Positions 55,560-64,000 of a stretch of DNA of 64,000 bases are shown here, piece by piece. The translations under genes and the position numbers were made by a program. The notes under the pieces were generated by a model, which saw only the letters and a program-made list of their open reading frames with translations, had not been told where the DNA came from and made no database searches. This DNA is from Cherax quadricarinatus (taxonomy: Eukaryota > Arthropoda > Malacostraca > Decapoda > Parastacidae): the NCBI RefSeq assembly GCF_038502225.1, contig NC_091311.1, forward strand, positions 36,612,084 through 36,676,083. Direction: 5' to 3'. The first letter of the stretch is position 1, and each line of letters starts with the position of its first letter.

Positions 55560-55769
55560 CATCATTTTGAGAAGAAATGAAGCTCTGAGTGAAGGCAATG
55601 GAAATAAGTCACACTGACTTTTTTGGGTTATCCTAGGTTCTCTACACGTATGTTGTTATGTATGATAATCTATGTAACTGTATTTGTGTATACCTGAATA
55701 AACTTACTTACATACATACGAAAGGAATAATTTTCTACAGTTACCCCCAGTAACACATTTACTCTTATG

Positions 55770-56555
55770 TTAGATTAGAGAAAATGTTATTCTTGGCGTC
55801 ACTTGTACAAGTTATGTGGCTCCCACATCTTATATTTATGTTTATTTATTCTATTGTGGGGTGTATTTATCATCTTTTTATGTTATGTATCGTGTTTATT
55901 ATATAATTTTGAAAAAATATCATGGATGGATTAATGAAAATGTGTATATTACCGTAATATACGACATTTAATGAGACTCGGTATTGTTATTATCACCACT
56001 TGTGCAAGTCGTCTGCTACGACATCTCACATTTGTTTATTTATTCTACTGTGGGGTGTATTTATCTTATTTATATGTTATGCATCGTGTTTATTATATGA
56101 TTTTGAAAAAAATATCATGGATGGATTAATGAAAATGTGTATATTACCGTAATATACGACATTTAATGAGACTCAGTATTGTTATTATCACCACTTGTGC
56201 AAGTCGTCTGCTACGACATCTCACATTTGTTTATTTATTCTACTGTGGGGTGTATTTATCTTATTTATATGTTATGCATCGTGTTTATTATATAATTTTG
56301 AAAAAAATATCATGGATGGATTAATGAAAATGTGTATATTACCGTAATATACGACATTTAATGAGACTCAGTATTGTTATTATCACCACTTGTGCAAGTC
56401 GTCTGCTCACATCTCACATTTGTTTATTTATTCTACTGTGGGGTGTATTTATCTTATTTATATGTTATGCATCGTGTTTATTATATAATTTTGAAAAAAA
56501 TATCATGGATGGATTAATGAAAATGTGTATATTAACGTAATATACGACATTTAAA
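55770..56555. repeat. 195-bp tandem array in G2
   Basis: The CATTTAA marker occurs at 55965, 56160, 56355 and 56548, i.e. 195, 195 and 193 bp spacing. Same unit as in G1. Confidence 0.9.
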
Positions 56556-56847
56556 TGACTCGATGTATGTAAGTTTATTTAGGTACAGGTATACATAAGT
56601 ATAATTATCAGAGTATATATAAAATATGAAATAACTTTTAAAAACATTTGAAATTTTGGAGTTTCCAGACAAAATGGAGAGACTTAGTGCTTACTGAGCT
56701 CATGGAGAATGTAAACAAACAGGGTGGGGCACGGTGACCGTATTAGAAAGTCAGGTGGGGGGAGCCGTATAGTGAGTTTTGGTCATAATTTGAAATGTCC
56801 GTATTAGCGGAACGCCGTAAAGCGGAACGCCGTAAAGCGGGGCCCTC

Positions 56848-56850
<3 letters not shown>

Positions 56851-56928
<78 letters not shown>

Positions 56929-56936
56929 CATACATA
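56851..56936. repeat. (AT)n microsatellite
   Basis: Pure AT followed by (CATA)n, between G2 and H1. Confidence 0.95.
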
Positions 56937-59194
56937 CAGTGGACCCCCGCATAACATTGGCATCGCATAGTGTTAAATCCGCATAGCGGTACAATTTATC
57001 GCTAAAATTTTGCCTTGCATAGTGCTAAAAAATTCGCTCAACGCGATTCATCCGAGACATGTCCATGCGGCCTGAGCCAGCCTCACTTGTTCTGCCAGTG
57101 ACATTGTTTACAAGCCAGCCTCCGCGGTAACATTGAAGCATACAATCGGAACATTTCATTTTATTACAGCCTTTTTATAGTGATTTCACCTGAAAAATAA
57201 TTGACCATGGGCCCCAAGAAAGCTTCTAGTGCCAACCCTACAGGAATAAGGGTGAGAATTACTATGGAAATGAAGAAAGAGATCATTGCTATGTTTGAAA
57301 GTGGAGTGCGTGTCTCCGAGCTGGCCAGGTTGTATAGTAAACCCCAATCAACCATCGCTTCTATTGTGTTCAAGAGAACGGCAATCAAGGAAGCTGTTCT
57401 TGCCAAAGGTTTAACTGTGCTTTTGAAACAGAGATCGCAAGTGATAGATGATGTTGAGAGACTGTTATTGGCGTGGATAAATGAAAAACAGATAGCAGGC
57501 AACAGCATCTCTCAAGCGATCATAAGTGAAAAGGCTAGGAAGTTGCACGAGATTTAAGAGGCGTAGTGGCATACATAGTGTGATACGGCATGGTGAGGCT
57601 GCCAGTTCGGACCAAAAAGCAGCTGAAAAATATGTGCATGAATTCAATGAGTACATAGACAGTGAAGGACTGAAACCTGAACAAGTGTTTAATTGTGACA
57701 AAACAGGCCTGTTTTGGAAGAAAATGCCAAGCAGGACCTACATTACTCAGGAGGAAAAGGCACTCCCAGAACATAAGCCTATGAAAGACATGCTTACTCT
57801 TCTCATGTGTGCCAATGCTAGTGGTGATTGCAAAGTGAAGCCTTTATTAGTGTATCACTCTGAAACTCCCAGAGCGTTCAGGCAAAAGAATATCCTTAAG
57901 GCTAATTTGTGTGTGCTGTGGAGGGCAAACAATAAGGCATGGGTCACTAGGGACTTTTTCTATGACTGGTTACACCAAGCATTTGCCCCCACTGTGAAAA
58001 ATTACCTAACTGAAAAGAAATTAGACCTTAAGTGCCTCCTGGTGTTAGACAATGCCCCTGGTCATCCTACAGACTTGACAGAGCGACTTTGTGGGGACAT
58101 GAGCTTCATTAAGGTCAAGTTTTTGCCTCCTAATACCACTCCTCTCCTGCAGCCCATGGACCAGCAGGTTATTGCAAACTTCAAAAAACTGTACACAAAA
58201 GCTCTGTTTGAAAGGTGCTTTGTAGTGACCTCAGAAACTCAATTGACTCTAAGAGAGTTTTGGAGAGAGCACTTTAATATCCTCAATTGTGTAAACCTTA
58301 TAGGTAAGGCTTGGGAGGGAGTGACTAAGAGGACCTTGAACTCTGCTTGGAAGAAACTGTGGCCAGAATGTGTAGACCAAAGGGATTCTGAAGGATTTGA
58401 GGCTAACCCTGAGAATCCTATGCCAGTTGAGGAATCAATTGTGGCATTGAGGAAGTCCTTGGGGTTGGAGGTTAGTGGGGAGGATGTGGAAGAGTTGGTG
58501 GAGGAGGACAATAAAGAACTAACCACTGATGAGCTGCAAGATCAACTTCAACAGCAAGAGGCCACACCCGAGGAAATTGCTTCGGAGGAAGGGAGAGAGA
58601 AACTGAAGAAGTTGCCTACTTCAAAGATTAAAGAAATCTGTGCAAAGTGGCTTGAAGTGCAAACCTTCATAGATGAAAATCACCCTCAGACAGCTATTGC
58701 AAGCCGTGCTGGTGACTATTACATTGACACTGTTGTGAAACACTTTAGGAAAGTCATAAAGGAGCGAGAGGTACAGGCCACTATGGACAGATATGTTGTG
58801 CGACAGAAGTCCAGCGACTCTGAAGCTAGTCCTAGTGGCATTAAAAGAAGGGAAGCAACCCCGGAAAAGGACTTGACACCTCAAGTCCTAATGGAAGAGG
58901 ATTCCCCTTCTAAACACTAAAACCATCCAGTCTCCCCTCCTCCCATCCCATCAATCATCACCAGATCTTCAATAAAGGTAAGTGTCATGTAACTGTGCAT
59001 GTTTTCTTAAGTTTGTGTGTATTAAAATTAATATTTCATGTGGTAATTTTTTTTTTTTCATACTTTTGGGTGTCTTGCATGGATTAATTTGATTTCCATT
59101 ATTTCTTATGGGGAAAATTAATTCGTATAACAATAATTTCTCATAACATTAAGCTCTCAGGAATGGATTAATAGTGTTATGCGGGGGTCCACTG
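56937..59194 (+). mobile_element. Tigger-like element H1, near full length
   Basis: 2258 bp with terminal repeats CAGTGGACCCCCGCATAAC and GTTATGCGGGGGTCCACTG, flanked by TA. Carries the transposase gene 57207-58920. Its sequence family matches the remnants at 1-1177 and H2. Confidence 0.9.
57207..58920 (+). pseudogene. Tigger/pogo transposase, one internal deletion
   Basis: Start MGPKKASSANP, then a CENP-B-like helix-turn-helix (MEMKKEIIAMFESGVRVSEL, with KPQSTIASIV). The second DNA-binding half (INEKQIAGNSISQAI) is cut near 57550: about 75 bp present in H2 (through WFERFKN) are missing and the frame shifts. The remaining 464-codon frame holds the DDE domain with FNCDKTGLFWKKMP, LLVLDNAPGHP and LLQPMDQQVIANF (the three Asp positions of pogo transposases), AWKKLWPE, then an acidic and basic tail ending GIKRREATPEKDL. 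The catalytic core looks intact; DNA binding is impaired. Confidence 0.88.
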
Positions 59195-59202
59195 TATGTA
59201 TG

Positions 59203-59299
<97 letters not shown>

Positions 59300-59309
59300 T
59301 ACACATATA
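59195..59309. repeat. (AT)n microsatellite
   Basis: About 95 bp of AT between H1 and H2. Confidence 0.95.
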
Positions 59310-60427
59310 CATTGGACCCCCGGTTCGTGATGCCATCAGTATCCGATAAATCCGGTATGCGATACATTCTAACGCAAAAATTTTGCCTCGGTTCCCGTTA
59401 GAAACCCGGTATACGAATCATCCGAGACGTGTCCATGTGTGTGCCAGTGTTTACAAGCCAGCCAGTGTGCTCGCATCTAAAGATACATTCGGTACATTCC
59501 ATATTATCACAGTGTATTTGGTGCTTGTTTCTGCAAAATAAGTCACCATGGGCCCCAAGAAAGCTTCCAGTGCCAACCCTTTGAGAAAAAGGGTGCTAAT
59601 GACTATTGAAATGAAGAATGAGATAATTGCAAAGTATGAAAGTGGAGTGTGTGTGTCGGAGCTGGCCAGGTTGTATACAAAACCCCAATCAACCATCTCT
59701 ACTATAGTGACCAGGAAAACGGCAATCAAGGAAGCTGTTGTTGCAAAAGGTGCAACTTTGATTACAAAACAGCGACCGCAAGTGTTAGAAGATGTTGAGA
59801 CTGTTATTGGTGTGGATAAATGAAAAACAGATAGCAGAAAATAGCATCTCTCAAGTGATCATTTGTGAAAAGGCTAGGCAGTTGCATGACGATTTGGTAA
59901 AGAAATTGCCTGCAACTAGTGGTGATGTGGGTGAATTTAAGGCTAGCAAAGGTTGGTTTGAAAGATTTAAGAATCGTAGTGGCATACATAGTGTGATTAG
60001 GCATGGTGAGGCTGCCAGTGACTCTCAAGCTGGTCCTAGTGGCATTAAAAGAAGGGAAGTAACCCCAGAAAAGGACTTGCTACCTCAAGTCCTATTGGAA
60101 GGGGATTCCCCTTCTAAACATTAACAACTTCGACACTCTCCCCTCCTCCCATCCCATCAATCATCACCAGATCTTCATTAAAGGTAAGTGTCATGTATTC
60201 TATTGTTAGTAGAGTACATACTACAAATTGTGCATGTCTTCTTCAGTTTGTGTGCATTAAACTTGATATTTCATGTGGTAAAAGTTTTTTTTTTCATACT
60301 TTTGGGCGTCTTGCACGGATTAATTTGATTTCCATTATTTCTTATGGGGAAAATTCATTCGCTTACCGATATTTTTGGTTTACGATGAGCTCTCAGGAAC
60401 GGATTAATATCGCGAACCGGGGGTCCA

Positions 60428-60430
<3 letters not shown>
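59310..60430 (+). mobile_element. Tigger-like element H2, deletion derivative
   Basis: 1121 bp. Ends CATTGGACCCCCGGTTCG and CGAACCGGGGGTCCACTG, TA-flanked. It keeps the transposase N- and C-terminal coding but lacks the DDE domain. Confidence 0.88.
59548..60124 (+). pseudogene. Truncated Tigger transposase (DNA-binding part plus tail)
   Basis: MGPKKASSANPLRKRV start, helix-turn-helix (MKNEIIAKYESGVCVSEL), second half INEKQIAENSISQVI through KASKGWFERFKNRSG, then HGEAAS joined directly to DSQAGPSGIKRREVTPEKDL. A 2-bp deletion near 59806 (GAGAG in H1, GAG here) breaks the frame. The catalytic domain deletion has a CCAG microhomology at the junction. When intact, such a product would bind ends without cutting; that is inference. 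Confidence 0.8.
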
Positions 60431-60462
<32 letters not shown>

Positions 60463-60469
60463 TATATAT
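60431..60469. repeat. (AT)n microsatellite
   Basis: Short AT tract between H2 and the Penelope-like element. Confidence 0.9.
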
Positions 60470-60591
60470 GCAATAAGATCACAGTAAACAGGTGATTTCA
60501 GAATATGCAAAACAACCACTGTGAAAGACTTGAGAAATTCCAAGCGCTTTCGTGACTACTCACATTATCAAGGAACTATCATAGTTCCTTG

Positions 60592-60722
<131 letters not shown>

Positions 60723-60964
60723 CACATGCAATAAGATCACAGTAAACAGGTGATTTTAAAATATGCAAAACAACCACTATGAAAGAGTAGTGAAATTCCA
60801 AGGAACTATGAAAGTAATACATCAAAGGAAGGCAATTAAAAGGCTTAGACTACACCTCACAGTCAACCCCCACAACAAAGAAACACCTGATGTGTGACAA
60901 TACGTGACTCATAAGAAAAGAGGAACACTGCATTTAGATTTAGTTGATAAATTAAGATTTAGTT

Positions 60965-62164
60965 TTAGATTTAGTTGATAAATTAAGCTCCTTGACTGAC
61001 TTAAATGATTTTAACATGGTTAGTTTTGATGTTACTTTTTTGCTTACAAAAGTTCCTGTTGATGATTTATTATGTTTCTTATTTGAAGAACTCGTTAATT
61101 ATGATTTACCATTGCCAGTTCCTACCATCATTAAACTTATTAAACTTTGCATTGCTGATGCAAAATTTGTATTTAATGATAAGTTTTACACTCAGAAATT
61201 TGGTATGGCAATGGGAAATCCTCTTTCACCTGTTCTTAGTAATCTATACATGGAATCTTTTGAAACAAGATTGCTTAACACAATCCTCCCTAATAGAGCA
61301 AAATGGTTCAGATATGTTGATGATATTTTATGTCTTATGCCCAAGAATGTAGATATACACCATTTCCTGGGCAAATTAAATAGCTTAGCCCATTCTATAA
61401 ATTTTACTGTTGAGTTTGTGGAAAATAACTCATTGCCTTTTCTAGATGTTTTAATTATTAAGAGTAATAATGAATTCAAATTTAAAATTTACAGAAAACC
61501 TACAAATAACTGTTCCTATGTACACTATTATTCTTCCCATCAAGATAGAGTTAAACTGTCTGTTTTCTCATCAATGTTTTTGAGAGCTTTACATATTTAT
61601 GAAATAGCCATTGATCTGAAATACCCGAGAAATGTAATTGATAAATCATTTAAAATTGCTAGAAATACTTTTTACAACCCAAAAAGGGACAACCAACCTT
61701 ATTCAACTAAAAATATGTTGGTTCTCCCTTACCATGAAAACTTGGTTGATATGCCTTCTCTTCTTAAGACTTTTAATATTAAAGTTGTATTTAAAAATCT
61801 TGATACAGTAAAAAAACTTTTGATAAAGAATTCCCCCCAAAATGCTGATGGACGTGTCTATAAGAAGCCTTGTAAAATTTGCGATAAAGTTTATTACGTT
61901 CAAACTGGTAAAAATCTCGAACTTAGATTCAAACAGCATAAATATAGCATTAGAACTGGATAAAATTCCAATGCTCTATTTATTCATGTGAGAAATTTTA
62001 ACCATCCAATTGATTTTCAAAAAGTTGAGAAAGTTGTATCAAGCAATTCCATGGTTGACAGAAATATAATTGAATCTTGTTTCATAAAAAGCAGTTTTGA
62101 AAATAATATGAATATTTCCTTAGGTTTATATAAATTAGACTCGTTTATAATTAATAAAATTTAG
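60965..62164 (+). pseudogene. Penelope-like RT with GIY-YIG endonuclease, 5'-truncated
   Basis: 400 codons with one TAA at 61961-61963. It starts in the RT at MVSFDVTFLLTKVPVDDL and continues KFGMAMGNPLSPVLSNLYM, RYVDDILCL (catalytic), NSLPFLDVLI and YRKPTNNCSY. After a linker comes KPCKICDKVYYVQTGKNLEL and RFKQHKYSIR, the GIY-YIG-type nuclease with its preceding CxxC. After the stop the frame continues ALFIHVRNFNHPIDF to the natural end. The N-terminal roughly half of the usual protein is absent. A 31-bp tandem duplication lies at 60934-60987. Confidence 0.88.
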
Positions 62165-62201
62165 TTAGTTTAATAATACATTGGACAAATAATAAACCTT
62201 A

Positions 62202-62291
62202 TTTCTTGGGTAGAATATTTTGTTAGTGGGATGTCGTGAGGACCTGTCTAGTTGGACCAGTGGACCTACTGCAGTGTTCCTCCTTTCTTAT
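62202..62291 (+). mobile_element. LINE tail fragment inside Penelope-like 3' region
   Basis: 'ttgggtagaatattttgtta' and 'cctactgcagtgttcctcc' match the tails at 52889-53530. Confidence 0.7.
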
Positions 62292-62470
62292 GAGTTTGGC
62301 ATTGTCGCGTGTCAGGTGTTTCTTTGTTGTGGGGGTTGACTGTGAGGTGTAGTCCAAGCCCTTTAATTGCCCTCCTTTGATGTATTACTTTCATAGTTCC
62401 TTGACAATGTGAGTAGTTACGAAAGCGCTTGGACTTTCACTACTCTTTCACAGTGGTTGTTTTGCATATA

Positions 62471-62490
62471 TATGCATATATATATACATA

Positions 62491-62547
<57 letters not shown>
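62471..62547. repeat. (AT)n microsatellite
   Basis: AT tract directly before the 5' end of the RTE-like LINE. Confidence 0.95.
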
Positions 62548-62640
62548 GGTAGTAGGTTGGTAGACAGCAACCACCCAGGGAAGTACTACCGTCCTGCCAG
62601 CTGACTGTGAAACAAAAACCTGTAACTGTTTTGCATGATG
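62548..62640 (+). ncRNA. Structured 5' terminus of RTE-like LINE
   Basis: GGTAGTA (62548-62554) pairs with TACTACC (62584-62590), enclosing GGTTG/CAACC (62555-62559 with 62568-62572). Downstream, TGTGAAACA (62606-62614) pairs with TGTTTTGCA (62627-62635) with two G-U pairs. The layout recalls HDV-like ribozymes known at RTE and R2 5' ends, but the canonical catalytic strand is not found. Confidence 0.4.
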
Positions 62641-62823
62641 GTAGGATTGCTGGTTTCTTTTTCTGTCTCATAAACACGCTAAGATAACAGGGATATCTTG
62701 CTACTCCTACTTACACTTTGGTCACACTTCATAGACACGCACATGCATATATATATATACATACATCTAGGTTTTTCTCCTTTTTCTAAATAGCTCTTGT
62801 TCTTTTTTTATTTCTTCTATTGT

Positions 62824-62922
62824 CCATGGGGAAGTGGAAAAGAATCTTTCCTCCGTAAGCCATGCGTGTCGTATGAGGCGACTAAAATGCCGGGAGCAAT
62901 GGGCTAGTAACCCCTTCTCCTG
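62824..62922 (+). ncRNA. Conserved stem-loop block shared with SINE-like element
   Basis: Contains GTCG/CGAC (62868-62871 with 62879-62882) and a 12-pair hairpin with one bulged C (62891-62922, loop CTAGTAA). The same structure occurs at 37975-38055 with pairing kept despite base changes (CAGGAG in place of CGGGAG, still opposite CTCCTG). Confidence 0.55.
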
Positions 62923-64000
62923 TATACAATTACTAAAAAAGAGAAGAAGAAAAACTTTATAAAACTGGGTTGCTTAAATGTGCGTGGATGTAGTGCGGAT
63001 GACAAGAAACAGATGATTGCTGATGTTATGAATGAAAAGAAGTTGGATGTCCTGGCCCTAAGCGAAACAAAGCTGAAGGGGGTAGGAGAGTTTCAGTGGG
63101 GGGAAATAAATGGGATTAAATCTGGAGTATCTGAGAGAGTTAGAGCAAAGGAAGGGGTAGCAGTAATGTTAAATGATCAGTTATGGAAGGAGAAAAGAGA
63201 ATATGAATGTGTAAATTCAAGAATTATGTGGATTAAAGTAAAGGTTGGATGCGAGAAGTGGGTCATAATAAGCGTGTATGCACCTGGAGAAGAGAGGAAT
63301 GCAGAGGAGAGAGAGAGATTTTGGGAGATGTTAAGTGAATGTATAGGAGCCTTTGAACCAAGTGAGAGAGTAATTGTGGTAGGGGACTTGAATGCTAAAG
63401 TAGGAGAAACTTTTAGAGAGGGTGTGGTAGGTAAGTTTGGGGTGCCAGGTGTAAATGATAATGGGAGCCCTTTGATTGAACTTTGTATAGAAAGGGGTTT
63501 AGTTATAGGTAATACATATTTTAAGAAAAAGAGGATAAATAAGTATACACGATATGATGTAGGGCGAAATGACAGTAGTTTGTTGGATTATGTATTGGTA
63601 GATAAAAGACTGTTGAGTAGACTTCAGGATGTACATGTTTATAGAGGGGCCACAGATATATCAGATCACTTTCTAGTTGTAGCTACACTGAGAGTAAAAG
63701 GTAGATGGGATACAAGGAGAATAGAAGCATCAGGGAAGAGAGAGGTAAAGGTTTATAAACTAAAAGAGGAGGCAGTTAGGGTAAGATATAAACAGCTATT
63801 GGAGGATAGATGGGCTAATGAGAGCATAGGCAATGGGGTCGAAGAGGTATGGGGTAGGTTTAAAAATGTAGTGTTAGAGTGTTCAGCAGAAGTTTGTGGT
63901 TACAGGAAAGTGGGTGCAGGAGGGAAGAGGAGCGATTGGTGGAATGATGATGTAAAGAGAGTAGTAAGGGAGAAAAAGTTAGCATATGAGAAATTTTTAC
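62911..64000 (+). CDS. Endonuclease/RT ORF of RTE-like LINE, partial
   Basis: Open from 62911 to the window end with no stop. The APE-type endonuclease begins at LGCLNVRGCSADDKKQM (62965 on) and continues LALSETKLKG (catalytic Glu), WIKVKVGCEKWVIISVYAPG, VVGDLNAKVG, LDYVLVDKR and ISDHFLVVATL. The linker WWNDDVKRVV follows. No ATG lies upstream of 63013, yet the first strand of the fold precedes it, so translation start is unclear. The RT lies beyond the window, and the same segment in the copy at 18752 leads into it. Confidence 0.88.

Larger units (their letters stand above)
54960..56850 (+). mobile_element. TA-target element G2 with 195-bp array
   Basis: Inverted counterpart of G1. Ends CAGTAGGGCCCCACTT and GCGGGGCCCTCCTG with TA at both sides. 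TTTACGGCG-type subterminal repeats. It shares the 62-codon frame and the array. Relative to G1 it lacks a small block near 55270. Confidence 0.8.
62548..64000 (+). mobile_element. RTE-like LINE, full 5' end, cut by window end
   Basis: The 5' terminus GGTAGTAGG begins directly after (AT)n. The 5' UTR (62548-62910) contains base-paired segments, then the endonuclease frame. It overlaps the nested copy from 63777 onward with one difference. Confidence 0.85.

Noticed and set aside
62548..62640. Canonical HDV-like ribozyme
   Set aside because: The outer helix and the downstream hairpin fit, but I cannot find the catalytic C strand or the short P3 with its usual loop; reported only as a structured 5' end.

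Overview
This window looks like intergenic DNA from a large, repeat-rich animal genome, most likely an arthropod and probably a decapod crustacean. The decapod assignment is inference from the repeat families and microsatellites, not from a host gene. I found no host protein-coding gene, tRNA or rRNA. Almost every long reading frame belongs to a transposable element (TE).

The families, with labels used throughout: CR1-like LINEs with a PHD/CCCH zinc-finger ORF1 (A 3849-11372, B 14375-17434, C 26229-30790). RTE-like LINEs (1773-2822, 12720-13056, 18752-21119, 62548-end). An L2/Jockey-like LINE 'D' whose ORF2 is 984 aa (D1 18667-25098, D2 40461-44850, fragments D3 and D4). An I-superfamily LINE 'E' with a CCHC ORF1 and RNase H (38325 to about 49330). 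One Gypsy LTR element (8469-11335). Two Penelope-like copies (F1 53957-54890, F2 60470-62470). pogo/Tigger- and jerky-type DNA transposons (1-1177, 1178-1772, 3615-3846, 13057-13990, 13994-18547, 49440-49930, H1 56937-59194, H2 59310-60430). piggyBac-like TTAA elements (P1 30803-35503, P2 36733-37804, P3 2823-3614). A TA-target family 'G' with an internal 195-bp tandem array (G1 31137-33066, G2 54960-56850). Several MITEs, and long (AT)n, (GT)n and polypyrimidine tracts.

Nesting gives relative ages. Gypsy sits in CR1-A. CR1-B sits in repeat 'K' inside a Tigger. RTE sits in the inter-ORF spacer of D1. D2 sits in the reverse transcriptase (RT) of E. G1 sits in piggyBac P1. P3 sits at a TTAA inside a Tigger arm. 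RTE and D are the youngest families: the two RTE copies that overlap over about 224 bp show one difference, and D2 keeps a completely open 984-aa EN+RT frame.

The observations most worth following are these. (1) A set of 42-51 bp insertions of only the 3' tail of LINE E, three with perfect 12-15 bp target-site duplications. (2) A roughly 190-bp SINE-like insertion whose head and tail match the RTE LINE 5' UTR and 3' UTR, with conserved stem-loops. (3) A base-paired 5' end on the RTE LINE that resembles, but does not match, a self-cleaving ribozyme. (4) A Gypsy element whose pol segment is inverted relative to its LTRs and primer-binding site, fused at a 7-nt microhomology. (5) Paired autonomous and deletion-derivative Tigger elements, the short one keeping only the DNA-binding end.
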